Assembly (NCBI GenBank): GCA_963695415.1
Contig: CAVOGL010000016.1
Coordinates: forward strand, 1 to 64,000
DNA: 64,000 nucleotides
Source: CAVXWV01 sp963695415
GTDB lineage: Bacteria; Chloroflexota; Anaerolineae; Anaerolineales; UBA4823
Direction: 5' to 3'
Shown here one piece after another: positions 54,789 through 64,000 of the stretch (positions within the stretch are counted from its first letter, which is position 1; each line of letters starts with the position of its first letter). The position numbers were made by a program, and so were the translations under genes. The notes beneath the pieces were generated by a model. That model was not told the origin of the DNA. It made no database searches and worked only from the letters and a program-made list of their open reading frames with translations.

Positions 54789-55949
54789 TTATGCCCCAGG
54801 GGTTTCTGAAACCCTTGGGGTTGGTTGCCTGATATCCTTAACCACCTCCTTTCTGATTTTTTTTAAACCCCCACATGATTCACGAATGATCAATTGCACA
54901 GGTAAAACGTGCTTCTCGGTCCTGTTGGATCTGGAAACGAATTTCCTGCTGAGCAGGTGCCATGCCGTGCGTCCGATTTCGAACGCGGGTTGGGCTACGG
55001 TTGTCAAAGGGATCTCGAGGTGCGCGCTGATATCCAGATCATCGAATCCCACGACAGCCAGATCTTCCGGGATAGAAAAGTGAATGGCGCGTGCAGCGCG
55101 TAGGATGGCGATCGCCAGTTGATCATTGGCAGCAAAGATGGCTGATGGAACTCCCCCGGCTCGTAACTTAGCTTCAAGGGCTTGATGGTCGATCTCTGGG
55201 TAACCGTCAACCTCCCACTCTAATTCGGACCGTGGAGTAATTCCTGCTTCGATCAAAGCCTGCCGGTAGCCTGCCTGGCGGTGCACAAAGCTGGTTGTTC
55301 CTTCTTTCCAACTCAGATAAGCAATCTGTCGGTGACCCAGCCTTAATAAATGCTGCGTGGCAATCAATCCACCGCTGAAGTTGTCGCTGGTGACATAATC
55401 AGTATCCAGGCTGCGCAGGTAGCGATCCACCAGAACCAACGGGAATACACTCTCCTGTAATTCTATGATCGCAGGGCTGATGGTATCAGAATCGACCGGA
55501 TACAGTACCACACCTGATACCCGCTGACTTAAAGCTGTGCGCAGAGCCTGTTCTTGTTTCTCTGGATCGTTTTCGAAGTGGCTGAAAACGACCGCATAAT
55601 TATTCAGGCGCGCTTCTCGCTCCAGTCCCAGTAGGATTGACGCGGTATAAGAATCACGAACATAGGGGACAATAAAAGAGATGCTGTGATTGCCCATATT
55701 AATTGAGTTCTTTTTCAGTCCAGAGTAGCAGATAAACGTGCCCCTGCCGCGTTCCCTGCTGACCATTTTCTCTTTTTCGAGCTCTGTTAGCACCTGGCGT
55801 ACGGTACCGCGCGAGATGCCGTAAATCTCGCCCAGTACGATCTCGGATGGGAGCATCGCGCCATAACTCCATTCTCCCGCGAGGATTTTCTCCCTTAATT
55901 GGGTATGAATGCGCATGTACAAAGGCGTGGTCGGAGGATCCTTCGTCAT
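54789..55949 (-). CDS. GntR-type HTH/LacI-type sensor hybrid regulator
   Basis: A 386-residue transcription factor of the AraR layout: an N-terminal GntR winged helix (PLYMRIHTQLREKILAGEWSYGAMLPSEIVLGEIYGISRGTVRQVL, then VSRERGRGTFI) joined to a LacI/GalR-type sugar-sensing domain (SISFIVPYVRDSYTASILLGLE, GVVLYPVD, GHRQIAYL, GVPSAIFAANDQLAIAILRA, VVGFDDLDISAHLEIPLTTVAQP). It is encoded between the GH2 gene and the binding protein of the same operon, so it probably regulates the operon by binding the two operator-like sites in front of the GH2 gene (see 58897-58943) and is released by a sugar. That link is inferred. Confidence 0.9.
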   Translation of the reverse strand: MTKDPPTTPLYMRIHTQLREKILAGEWSYGAMLPSEIVLGEIYGISRGTVRQVLTELEKEKMVSRERGRGTFICYSGLKKNSINMGNHSISFIVPYVRDSYTASILLGLEREARLNNYAVVFSHFENDPEKQEQALRTALSQRVSGVVLYPVDSDTISPAIIELQESVFPLVLVDRYLRSLDTDYVTSDNFSGGLIATQHLLRLGHRQIAYLSWKEGTTSFVHRQAGYRQALIEAGITPRSELEWEVDGYPEIDHQALEAKLRAGGVPSAIFAANDQLAIAILRAARAIHFSIPEDLAVVGFDDLDISAHLEIPLTTVAQPAFEIGRTAWHLLSRKFVSRSNRTEKHVLPVQLIIRESCGGLKKIRKEVVKDIRQPTPRVSETPGA

Positions 55950-56004
55950 TCAGCCAACTTCCCAAATAATGTTATCAGAGGGATAAGCAAAGCCAGCAAT
56001 GATC

Positions 56005-58883
56005 TCATGATGTCCATGCCATGCTTTGCCTTTCTTCTTTAAAATTTTCACTAATTGGAATACTATCCAGGTATTTCAAAAGTGTTTCCAGCATGGCATT
56101 CCCAGCGACGTTACGACGCAAGCCATTGGGTTGCTTCCCCATGCCCCCATTTAATCTGAGGCTGCAGCCCACAAGTATGCCTTTGCCAATTTTTGCTTCG
56201 AAAATGTAATCCGTGACGAGGAATTCACGTGCATCCAAACGTCGGAGAATGGGACGGAAGTCAACAATCTCTGGGAATTGACGGATATATTCACTTTCGA
56301 ACACAACATCTGAGGCCAGCCCGAAGAATTGCATTCCCGCGAATCCTTGTTGAGGAAAATCATCCCAGATAGGATGTGGGTGGAATAACTGAATTGACTC
56401 GCGCCAAAAGGGACAACGTTTTACTGGCAGAGAACCACTCGCTGGTTGAAGAAGCAAAACCCTCCCACCAAGTGTAGTATATTCGTGCAATCGCTGATTC
56501 CAGACCGTTGTTATGAGAATGGGATATTTTCCCAAATCATTGAAATCATCAAGACGATTTAACGAATCCAACCATCCCGACATCACGAATTTTCCATGGT
56601 TGGGAGACCATCCATCTTGTGTGTCCATCAACTCGTCTAATACATGGGATGGATCGACCAACCCAAAATTTTGCTGCAGGGATCCTGGGTCAGGTTTAGG
56701 GTAAACGAAGATTGACCATTGATTTTCGTATTCAAGGTTCTTATTGGATACTGCGTCCTGCAGATGTATTTTAGCTTTAAGAATGAATTCGGAGGCGTGA
56801 GTGACTTCGGGTAAACGACAGACGACTGTTGCCACCTCATCTGGTTTCCCAGGGCTCAATTTTTTGAGAATAGGGTTGAGACCTTCTAATATTCTTTCGC
56901 CGGACAGGGAATACAACCCCCAGGATAATCCATCATCAAAGACTAAATCCACGGCAGTTGTATGCAGGATGACGTGCCATTTTACGCTTTCCCCTGAGTG
57001 GAAATTGTATGCATCCAACCGGTCGGGTCTATCACCACCGTAACGCCATTGACGCCTTCGTCCCACATCCAGGCACAAGATCGTATCACCGTTTACTTTG
57101 GCAAATTCTTGCGGTGACCATTTTGGTTGCCCAAGGTCGTCCCAGATGCCGGATGTAGATATAGGTGTGTCGCGGCAAACCAGTGACAATATAGCCCCCC
57201 ATACCAGACCTGAGTCGAAGAGATTCGAAGGTGTATTTACGAACCACATGCGCCTGGGCATAAGAAGCCTGGCGGATGTCCGCGGGAGAAAAGGGCAAAT
57301 CAGCTATTTCCAACCGCTTTTCCGCCTCAAGCATGGCTTTCGACTCGGACCTCCAGGCAGTTACAGGATTATTTGTGGTCAACCACCAGGGGCGTTCGCC
57401 TCCATTTGCTGCAATGATTTCCCTCTGGTCGCGGAAAGTGTCCGCGTCGCAGAATTCACCGAATATCCACGGTCTGGGTTCCTCCCAGTCACGCCTCCAG
57501 TTGTCGAGTAAGGGCTCAAAGAAATGGAGGTCGTAATAGGGATGGTAATCTTTGAAATCGGCAAAGTCCACATCCAGACCATCATAAGATTCCCCGGACC
57601 CGCTGTTGTCGCAGACCAGAACTCCGGGATTAGCCTGTGGTCCGATATTGTGCCTGACAGCCTGGTCGAGTTTTTCGAGTAAAGCGGAATCGACTGCGGC
57701 ATTCATCTCGCAGCCCAGACTGTAGATAACGATAGAGGGGTGGTGGCGTACCAACCGGGTGATCTCGGCATATTCCTGGGGTGCATCCTGGCGCAGCTGA
57801 GTGGTAACCTCCGGGAGCCACATGGGTAGTTCTTCCCACAACAACATCCCTTCTTCGTCCGCAGCATCAAAATATGCCTGGTTGGGCACGAACAAACACA
57901 GTTTCACCATGTTGAAGCCCATTCTCTTGATACGGCGGATTTCACCCCGAGCCTGCTCAAGCGAGTAAGCCGGGGCGATGGTAGCAGGTTCCCAGCCCCA
58001 GGAGAGGATACCCCGCACCATGAATGGCTTCCCGTTCAACAACAGCTGGCTGCCTTTCGCCGTCAGGGAACGGAAGCCGGTGCGTTGCGTAACTTTAGCG
58101 ACAGGTTCCCCGTTCTCATACAAGCACACTTCCACTGTGTATAGGACGGGGTTATCCTGCTCCCAAAGTTCGTGGTTATTGATATTAATATCTGTGTCCA
58201 GCTCAGGCGAGAACGGCGGTCTCGAGTTTGCCACTTGTTCACCTTCTCTGAAAACGGAGACACCCCAGGCAGGTGATTCGAGTGCTAATCTTAAGTCTGC
58301 GCGCGATGTGTCTACAAAACAACGAACTCGCAGGCTGCCCCTTTCAGCCTCCACATCCACGCTGAATCCCTCAAGCGCATATTCCACCAGTCGCAAGCGA
58401 ACAGACTGCCATATAGCCGCCAAAAGTCGTAGCAACATCCGGGATGAATCCCGCCAGACTGCTGCGCATCGGGTATCGGGCATCAGGTTGGCGTTCGCCA
58501 GAATGGCGCACTGTCTCCACCTGCATCCCTGGTTTATATACCTGGATTTCGAGGGTATTCTCTCCTTCTCGAAGGATATGATTTGGGATCTCGAATGCAA
58601 ACGGAGTCCACAAACCGCGATGCCTTCCCACGCATACACCGTTCAGCATGACCTCGCAGGCGTAACTGACGGCATCAAATTCGAGCTGGATCCGTTTATG
58701 AGACCATCCCATGGGTAAGTCGAATTTTCGCTGATAGAAGGCAGGTCCATCGAGGAACTTATCAAAATCTTGTGCCTCCCAGCATCCGGGCACTTCGATA
58801 TCGCTCCAGGCGAAATCCTCGCCTAATCTAAATTTCCAGGCGCCATCCAGAGAAAGGGTTTCGGACAGGTCATTCGCCAGCAT
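56005..58883 (-). CDS. Glycoside hydrolase family 2 protein, two frameshifts
   Basis: A GH2 enzyme of about 950 residues, nearest in pattern to beta-glucuronidase/beta-mannosidase-like members. Restored order: sugar-binding domain (SLDGAWKFRLGEDFAWSDIEVPGCWE), beta-sandwich, TIM barrel with RGILSWGWEPATIAP and the acid/base Glu in YSLGCEMN (most relatives have N before this Glu), the nucleophile Glu in WIFGEFCDAD, and a C-terminal region after IVTGLRDTPISTSGIWDD. Frame changes are near 58414 and 57173; the family sequence resumes immediately each time. No signal peptide. It is the first gene of the glycan operon and has the strong promoter and operators at its front. Confidence 0.85.
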
Positions 58884-58896
58884 ATCGCATACTTTT

Positions 58897-58943
58897 TATA
58901 CAAATATGTCTATTTCATTGTAGCAAAATTAGACAAGTATGTC
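58897..58943 (-). promoter_or_regulatory. Two operator-like sites around the glycan-operon promoter
   Basis: Two copies of GACATA-(T/C)TTGT-(A/C)TA, differing at two of 14 positions, at 58930-58943 and 58897-58910 on the minus strand. The upstream copy overlaps the -35 region and spacer and contains the dyad GACA-N4-TGTC; the downstream copy lies at the transcription start. Centres are 33 bases apart, about three helical turns. This fits a repressor, most simply the GntR/LacI hybrid encoded in the same operon. Confidence 0.65.
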
Positions 58944-58945
58944 AA
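58917..58945 (-). promoter_or_regulatory. Promoter of the glycan-utilisation operon
   Basis: TTGACA (58945-58940), a 17-base spacer and TACAAT (58922-58917) on the minus strand, 34 bases before the GH2 start codon. Confidence 0.85.
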
Positions 58946-59037
58946 TTTGAGTTCTGCATATATTGTTAGAACATCATATTTGGTAAAGCAATTAGATTTT
59001 GTCACTGTACCAATGGTTAAAGAACCAGGTATGGAAG

Positions 59038-62000
59038 TTAAAGTTTTTCTTTCCAGAATATCCGTACAAAACGCCACAAAAATTGCATCATTGCCCCACT
59101 CATTAATGCAGCTGCTATCACAATCCCATATATTGTCACAGAGTTCTAGCGGTTTGATTTTCATCAGGTTCTGAAGAAGGGGAATAAAGATGACCAGGTT
59201 AAACAAAATCCAAATCGCAGCAGCAGTGAAGCTTAGCCGGAAATCACCCTTTCCTCGAGAGCGCGCCACCTTCGCCCCGCCTGCCAGCCATGATGTTGGT
59301 GGTTTTATGAAAACAGCAACCAGCAAGCCTGTGGCGATCAAATAATGCGTATTGACATTTTGAACTTCAACAAAGCTTGAAGACTGGGACTGAAAGAATA
59401 GCGAAAAGATCACTTCCATTAGAGTTATCACTATTGCAGGCGGGAAGATGAAAAAGATGAGCTCCTTAGCCATCGTTTCAACATGAATGGCACCCTTGCG
59501 CGCCCAGAATGAGACTGCTATAGACGGTATGACTACGGTGAAAAATGCTATCATGCCACCTTGCGTGGCATTGTAAATGAATGTATGGTTACCCCATAAA
59601 AGCATGATTCCAAACAAGAATAAAATGTAGAAAATGGGCACCATATTAAGTTTGATAACATCCAGTGTTGAATGTACTATTTGCTGGCTTCTTTCCAGTA
59701 CAGGATTCAAAGGTGGGGGATTATCTTTGGTCAGCACCACGTTGGTATTGGTAATGATTGCCTGGTCACTGCTTTTAGGTGCAATCGACAGGTTCGCATC
59801 ATTCATAACCTGCCAGTCGCTGATTGATGATCCGATCACCCCTACATATTCTCGATCCCTGCGTAAAGTATGAACCACCAGTTTTTTTTGGATTGGGGTA
59901 AAACGCTGGTAGAAAACGGCGGATTGAATTGCGCTGGAAGGGGAAATGATTGATACAGGATCATCAGGTTTATCCTGGTTTTTGTTGTTGGGGTTTGTCT
60001 GTTGGTCGATGAGTCGAGACAGGTTCGCTGAGGTGAGTAAAGCCTTGTTTTGATCTGTTGGTTTAACCAGACCAGATTTCTGAACCACTTCGATCATTTC
60101 ATCTGAGAACCAATCGGTGAAGAAACGTGTACGTACCCCACCGGCTGTAAATCGCTCGATCATTTCTATCAAACCTGGTTCCAGGCTGCGGGTGAAATGA
60201 ATGTGGCAAATTGGGAGCAGGTTCCCAGGGATGGCAGGTCTCTGGTCAGGTAAATAAAGCCGGTAAGGTTCTGGTCTGTATGCTAGCAGCAGTGTCGCCA
60301 GATCCTCATCTCCGCTTTTTAAGGGTTCTGGTAGATCCTGTATCCGTTCAATCATATTCGTCAACCTGCCTGCAGTTTTCTTGATGAAGCCAACCAGACC
60401 TTTTTGTCCAGGATTTTCTTCTCTAAGCTCTCCGGTCTCCATCTCGGTGAGTTCAGGTTTCGCATTGTTATCTGGATTATTGCTGTTGCCAGTAATATGG
60501 TTGGAAGTGACTTTGCTTGCGCCATTCTGCTGGTGAGAAATCTTTACTGGCGAGACTTTTGACACAGAATCGGTCGGTTTATCCGCCTCGCTCTCTTCGT
60601 ATAAAGCTGGCTTTAATGTTTGCTCTTCACCTTTTTCTGTGTCGCTGCTGTTGTTTTGTTTTTCTTTTCTAATACCATGAAATCTGGAAAGAAATCCTCG
60701 TACCTTACCCCCCCGCTTCGTCCCTGTTTTATCTTGCGCCTCATCCTTCTTGTGCCTGATGTGGCGTTTGCGATGCAGGTTCAGGTAAGGTTTGAGCGCT
60801 TCTGCCGTGCCAATCACATAGGTGCCTCGTCTTTCAGGGGAGGTGATTGAGACAGCTACCCAGTGATAAATGGTTGGGAAAAAGGCGGAATCCGCCAGTT
60901 TGATACGTTCTCCTGCGAAAGAATCTTCAAGAATCCTGGCCATCTCGTGCTGAGTGGGCACACTTCTGGATAGTTCACCCAGGATTCGGCGGACAAAATT
61001 CTCTGCGAGCACAGGTTCCCCGGATTCGGCTGGGATCATTTCCAACTCTGCACGGATGTCTGTCAATCCCTGGCTGCGGATTGTGATCAAGGAATTTAGT
61101 TGTGCAATCAGTTCGATCGAGCGATTATCCCGCACCAGTGCGCCCTGCCGGGCAAGATCGATTGTGCCCATCGCATAGTTGACGATTACGATCAGGAAGA
61201 ATCCTGCCGGGCTTAACGAGAATAATATCGACATAACATCCCGGTAAAGCAATTCTATCTCTGGTGTCAGGATATCGATCCGCATAACTTGCAGTACCAG
61301 GATCAGATAAAAAACAGCACAAATTGCCAGTAGAAAGAAAAGGATTCGTTGCAGTATTTTTTCAAGAGGAGTTCGCTTCTTTAGACGGCGCTGTTTTCGC
61401 TTTTCAGGTTTGAGGATCGTCCCCGTGAGTTTTTGACGAATTTGCGTTTTTTCTTGATCACTGTCTTCGGAATTGGTATCAAACGACTGTACAGGTGGAA
61501 TTTCATCGATTCGATATACCGCCTCACCACGCATACACACGGTTCCAGAGGCGATATCCCCACCGATATCAACAGATATCAAAGTCTCTGGATTTGCAGG
61601 ATCTACGAGCTCGAATTCATGTGCTGCCAACAGGATCCCATTTGCTAGAATTTCATCACCCTTCCCAGCAACCAGGACGTCGCCCACAACGACTTGATTG
61701 AGATCAACGCTTATAATTTTTCCCGAGCGGATCACCGTAGCAAAGGCACGTGCCTGTACAGCGGCTTTTTCTACCATCAGTGACGCAAAAATCTGTTGGA
61801 AACTATTCACTGCAATATTCAGTAAAAGCACTCCCAAAGTGCTCAAAGCTCCTAAGGGATCACCAAGCCATAACAGTGTCAACGCCAACACCAGCATCGT
61901 CAGGTTAAACACCGAAAAAGTGGTCCGGCGTAATGTGTGCTTCAATCGTTTGCGTGAGACTTGCTTACTTTCTTCTAAACGCTCGTCACTTACCTTTAGA

Positions 62001-62185
62001 GCTGCCTCTTCCTCCGAAAGCCCATCTACACCCAGCATGAATTGCTTGGAACGAGGATCTGGTTCTCTTTCTGGAGAATTCCTGAAATTTCGTTTCCGCC
62101 TGACCAGCCATACCCCAAAACCGACTGCTGTCAGCATGGCAGTCAGTATTGCTACCAACCAGACGATGTTTTTTTTCTTATTCAT
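59038..62185 (-). CDS. P-type-ATPase-like membrane protein lacking catalytic motifs, frameshift near end
   Basis: A protein of about 1050 residues with the plan of a P-type cation ATPase but without its active site. N-terminal helices, an actuator-like domain (about 140-225, ending GDIASGTVCMRGEAV where a TGES loop is expected to precede) and helices leading into SPAGFFLIVIVNYAMGTIDLARQGALVRDNRSIELI are all family-like. Where DKTGT should follow, the sequence reads LNSLITIRSQGLT (about 363-375). The hinge motif GDGxND is replaced by GSSISDW (785-791) within an otherwise good FTPIQKKLVVHTLRR...NDANLSIAP segment. A charged, low-complexity insert occupies about 475-600. The frame changes near 59145; after it the last helix reads YGIVIAAALMSGAMM and stops at 59038. 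Probably a pseudoenzyme. It follows the GlnE-like gene by 78 bases. Confidence 0.8.
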
Positions 62186-62263
62186 CGTAGCAATTCATCT
62201 GGATCGGTTATCGTGAAAACCGGAATTTCGGTCTGGTTCCTACCAGTTCCCATGAACACCATT

Positions 62264-64000
62264 TTATGAAAGCAGCCTTTGATTAATCTCAAAAACATCC
62301 CCGGTAAAACGAGATAGTTCTTCCCGTAATCGTTCAACATCGCTTCCGTACCGAAGCCTGCGGGTCAGGTATTCGAATTCCAGACTGCCGTAAGGTGGCA
62401 CCGTCAGATCCTTGGCGTTGCCCCGCACCACGCGCAGGGTGTTGATCAACCAGCGCAGGAAAGTCAAAGCCCTTCGCAGGCGGTCATAATCATCCTGTTG
62501 GATCAAACCAGCTGCAGCCAATGCGCTTAATGCCTGGCGCGTATTCGGAGAGCGCACCTCCGGATGTGCCAATCCGTGATTTATTTGCAGCCCCTGTACA
62601 AGGTACTCGATATCCAGCAATCCCCCCGGACTATACTTTGCATTAAAAGTTCCCCCGCTGACAATATGGCGGATTTGCCGCTCGCGCATCGCCCTCATGG
62701 ATGTTGCATCGAATGGTTCCCCTGCATAAACGAACTGGTCCCGCATACTGCTAATTTGTGTCCCCAGATTTTCATCACCACAGATCGGTCTTAATCGTAC
62801 CAGTGCCTGGCGTTCGTACGACCAGGCTGGACCTGTGGGAGAGAAATAATTGCTAAAGGCAGGCAGCGATACCGCCAGGCTTCCAGCCTTACCATATGGG
62901 CGCAGTTGTAGATCGATATGAAAGATCCCTTCGCGGCGCGTGCGCATTGCACTCAGGAACGACTGCACCAGCTTCTCGTAAAACTCAGCCGAGGAAATAC
63001 TTTTCTCTCCATCAGTCTGCCCACTACCCGAATAGATAAACATCAGCTCGATGTCTGAAGCGAACCCAAGCTCGCGCCCTCCGCATTTTCCCAACGCGCA
63101 TATCGCCTTTCTGCAAGGTTGATCGTCCTCCCGGACCGGGGCACCATACTGCTGTAGTAACTCCTCTTCACACAGCCTGATTGTTGTTTCGATGACCACC
63201 TCAGCAAGTTCAGTGAGCTCCAAGGAGAACTGGTCGAAAACATCAGTGTAACCGAGGATGTTGCGCATGTCGGCTCGGAATAGTTCGCGGTCTTTGAAAG
63301 CGTTCACGCTGCTGCGCCATCCTGTGCCGTAGATCGGGTCGCTGAAATTCTCGCTAGGGGAATCGATGCACTCGCGTATCTCCTGCATCAAGACAGCTTT
63401 CGATTTTGGTTCAGCCAATTGTTCGATATCACGCACCACGGGATACAGGTTTTCGTACTGCATGCGCAAGAAATCTTCCCATAGGAAATCACTCACCCCC
63501 AGCACTTCAGCGAGGGCATACAGCACTTCAGGGCGTTCAAGAGCGGCAACCTCATCAAACCAGGCAGGTTGCTGCTGCAGCTTTTCGATGAACCCGCGGA
63601 AGTGTAAAAGCGCAGATTCAGGATTTGCAGAATGGGGCAGCAGGTGGGTGAAATGTTTGATCAGCAGGATGGCGGCTGTTAGTTCACCCTGCCTCTCCAG
63701 GTCTGTGATTTTCTTTCCATCCGCGCTGGTGACAAAAAGCGTGTCATAAATGCGGACCCCTTTCGATTCTACCGTAACCAGGGCGATATAAATCTGGTAT
63801 AGAGCCAGCGAGTTTGTCAGTTCGTAGAGGAAGCCGATGGTGTCCTGAGACGATATTTGCAACACCGTGTATTTATCCGATGCTGTGTTGTCGAAGGTGA
63901 CTTCGATGGGGTACAGCGGAGGGATTTCGGGACTGCTTTCCTGGCTCAAGCGTAATGCCACGCGCCGCGTCAGCTGGTTGCGAGCTTCACGCTGATCTCC
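62264..64000 (-). CDS. GlnE-like nucleotidyltransferase with ACT domain (5' end outside window)
   Basis: At least 578 residues of a large nucleotidyltransferase. An ACT-like domain is first (PIEVTFDNTASDKYTVLQISSQDTIGFLYELTNSLA), then helical linkers, and a GlnE-type catalytic domain with KAICALGKCGGRELGFASDIELMFIY, GIFHIDLQLRPYGKAGSLAVSL, WSYERQALVRLRPICGD and GGLLDIEYLVQGLQI. GlnE adenylylates or deadenylylates glutamine synthetase. In the catalytic pair SDIDL of GlnE the second Asp is Glu here (SDIEL). The ACT domain suggests an allosteric small ligand such as glutamine. The frame remains open to the window edge, so the N-terminus is missing. Confidence 0.8.
   Translation of the reverse strand, partial: GDQREARNQLTRRVALRLSQESSPEIPPLYPIEVTFDNTASDKYTVLQISSQDTIGFLYELTNSLALYQIYIALVTVESKGVRIYDTLFVTSADGKKITDLERQGELTAAILLIKHFTHLLPHSANPESALLHFRGFIEKLQQQPAWFDEVAALERPEVLYALAEVLGVSDFLWEDFLRMQYENLYPVVRDIEQLAEPKSKAVLMQEIRECIDSPSENFSDPIYGTGWRSSVNAFKDRELFRADMRNILGYTDVFDQFSLELTELAEVVIETTIRLCEEELLQQYGAPVREDDQPCRKAICALGKCGGRELGFASDIELMFIYSGSGQTDGEKSISSAEFYEKLVQSFLSAMRTRREGIFHIDLQLRPYGKAGSLAVSLPAFSNYFSPTGPAWSYERQALVRLRPICGDENLGTQISSMRDQFVYAGEPFDATSMRAMRERQIRHIVSGGTFNAKYSPGGLLDIEYLVQGLQINHGLAHPEVRSPNTRQALSALAAAGLIQQDDYDRLRRALTFLRWLINTLRVVRGNAKDLTVPPYGSLEFEYLTRRLRYGSDVERLREELSRFTGDVFEINQRLLS

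Noticed and set aside
54394..55083. Ser-rich plus-strand open frame opposite the binding protein and regulator
   Set aside because: Its Ser/Gly repeats are the reverse complement of the Glu/Thr/Pro linker codons of the lipoprotein; it is a shadow frame.
60720..60735. A literal DKTGT inside the P-type-like protein (residues 485-489)
   Set aside because: It lies in a Lys/Glu-rich low-complexity insert about 115 residues after the place where the phosphorylation motif belongs, is followed by KRGGK and not LT, and has no flanking family sequence. Chance is the simplest reading.
1..64000. CRISPR arrays, transposases, integrases or phage genes
   Set aside because: None was seen; the repeats found are isolated palindromes or short tandem copies without regular spacing.

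Overview
The window reads as a piece of a Chloroflexota genome, probably class Anaerolineae. This is an inference from gene content: carbohydrate ABC importers with glutamate-rich lipoprotein binding proteins, a DUF3048 lipoprotein, MacB/FtsX-type permeases of about 1000 residues, many GNAT and CPBP-family proteins, MetA/MetY methionine synthesis and moderate GC. No rRNA or single marker fixes the lineage. There is one tRNA (Asn), and I saw no insertion sequence, prophage or CRISPR array.

Layout. 1-5.9 kb: the 3' end of a pyrD-like gene, then a leftward set of DUF3048 lipoprotein, a dual-OB/RecQ helicase fusion and two adjacent DUF488 proteins; the DUF488-DUF488-dual-OB-RecQ block is the best candidate for a little-described functional unit. 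5.9-19.6 kb: mostly membrane and signalling genes (CPBP proteins, SDR oxidoreductases, a DUF2807 lipoprotein, a PAS histidine kinase with a LuxR-type regulator, GNAT, DUF2085, DUF4126, DUF402). 19.6-24.4 kb: a thiamine operon (thiamine pyrophosphokinase, binding protein, permease, ATPase) behind a consensus promoter, a TPP riboswitch and an intrinsic terminator that contains the ribosome-binding site. 24.4-27.1 kb, divergent: metY-metA behind a second attenuator that encodes a short Cys/Met-rich leader peptide, followed by tRNA-Asn. 27.9-36.7 kb: tyrS, tandem partly broken membrane-sensor paralogues, a ferredoxin-like protein, a GNAT-like protein, a TIGR04076 protein and an LLM-class oxidoreductase. 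36.7-41.7 kb: a MacB-like permease with an HlyD-like adaptor and a small membrane protein. 41.8-58.9 kb: a 17-kb leftward glycan-utilisation locus (GH2, GntR/LacI hybrid regulator, solute-binding protein, two permeases, GH65, beta-helix protein, truncated DUF2961, URO-D-like, GH38) driven by one strong promoter bracketed by two near-identical operator-like sites. 58.9-64 kb: a P-type-ATPase-like protein that has lost its catalytic motifs, and a GlnE-like nucleotidyltransferase with an ACT domain.

A recurring feature is that many conserved genes (pyrD, DUF3048, recQ, histidine kinase, tyrS, the MacB permease, GH2, the P-type-like protein) are split by single-base frame changes, often in or near short homopolymers, with the homologous protein continuing exactly in another frame. 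I read most of these as uncorrected sequencing indels, because essential tyrS carries three, and I annotate the restored gene span. A minority (the short SDR at 7.9 kb, the truncated DUF2961, the sensor repeats at 30-31 kb) look like real decay or recombination.
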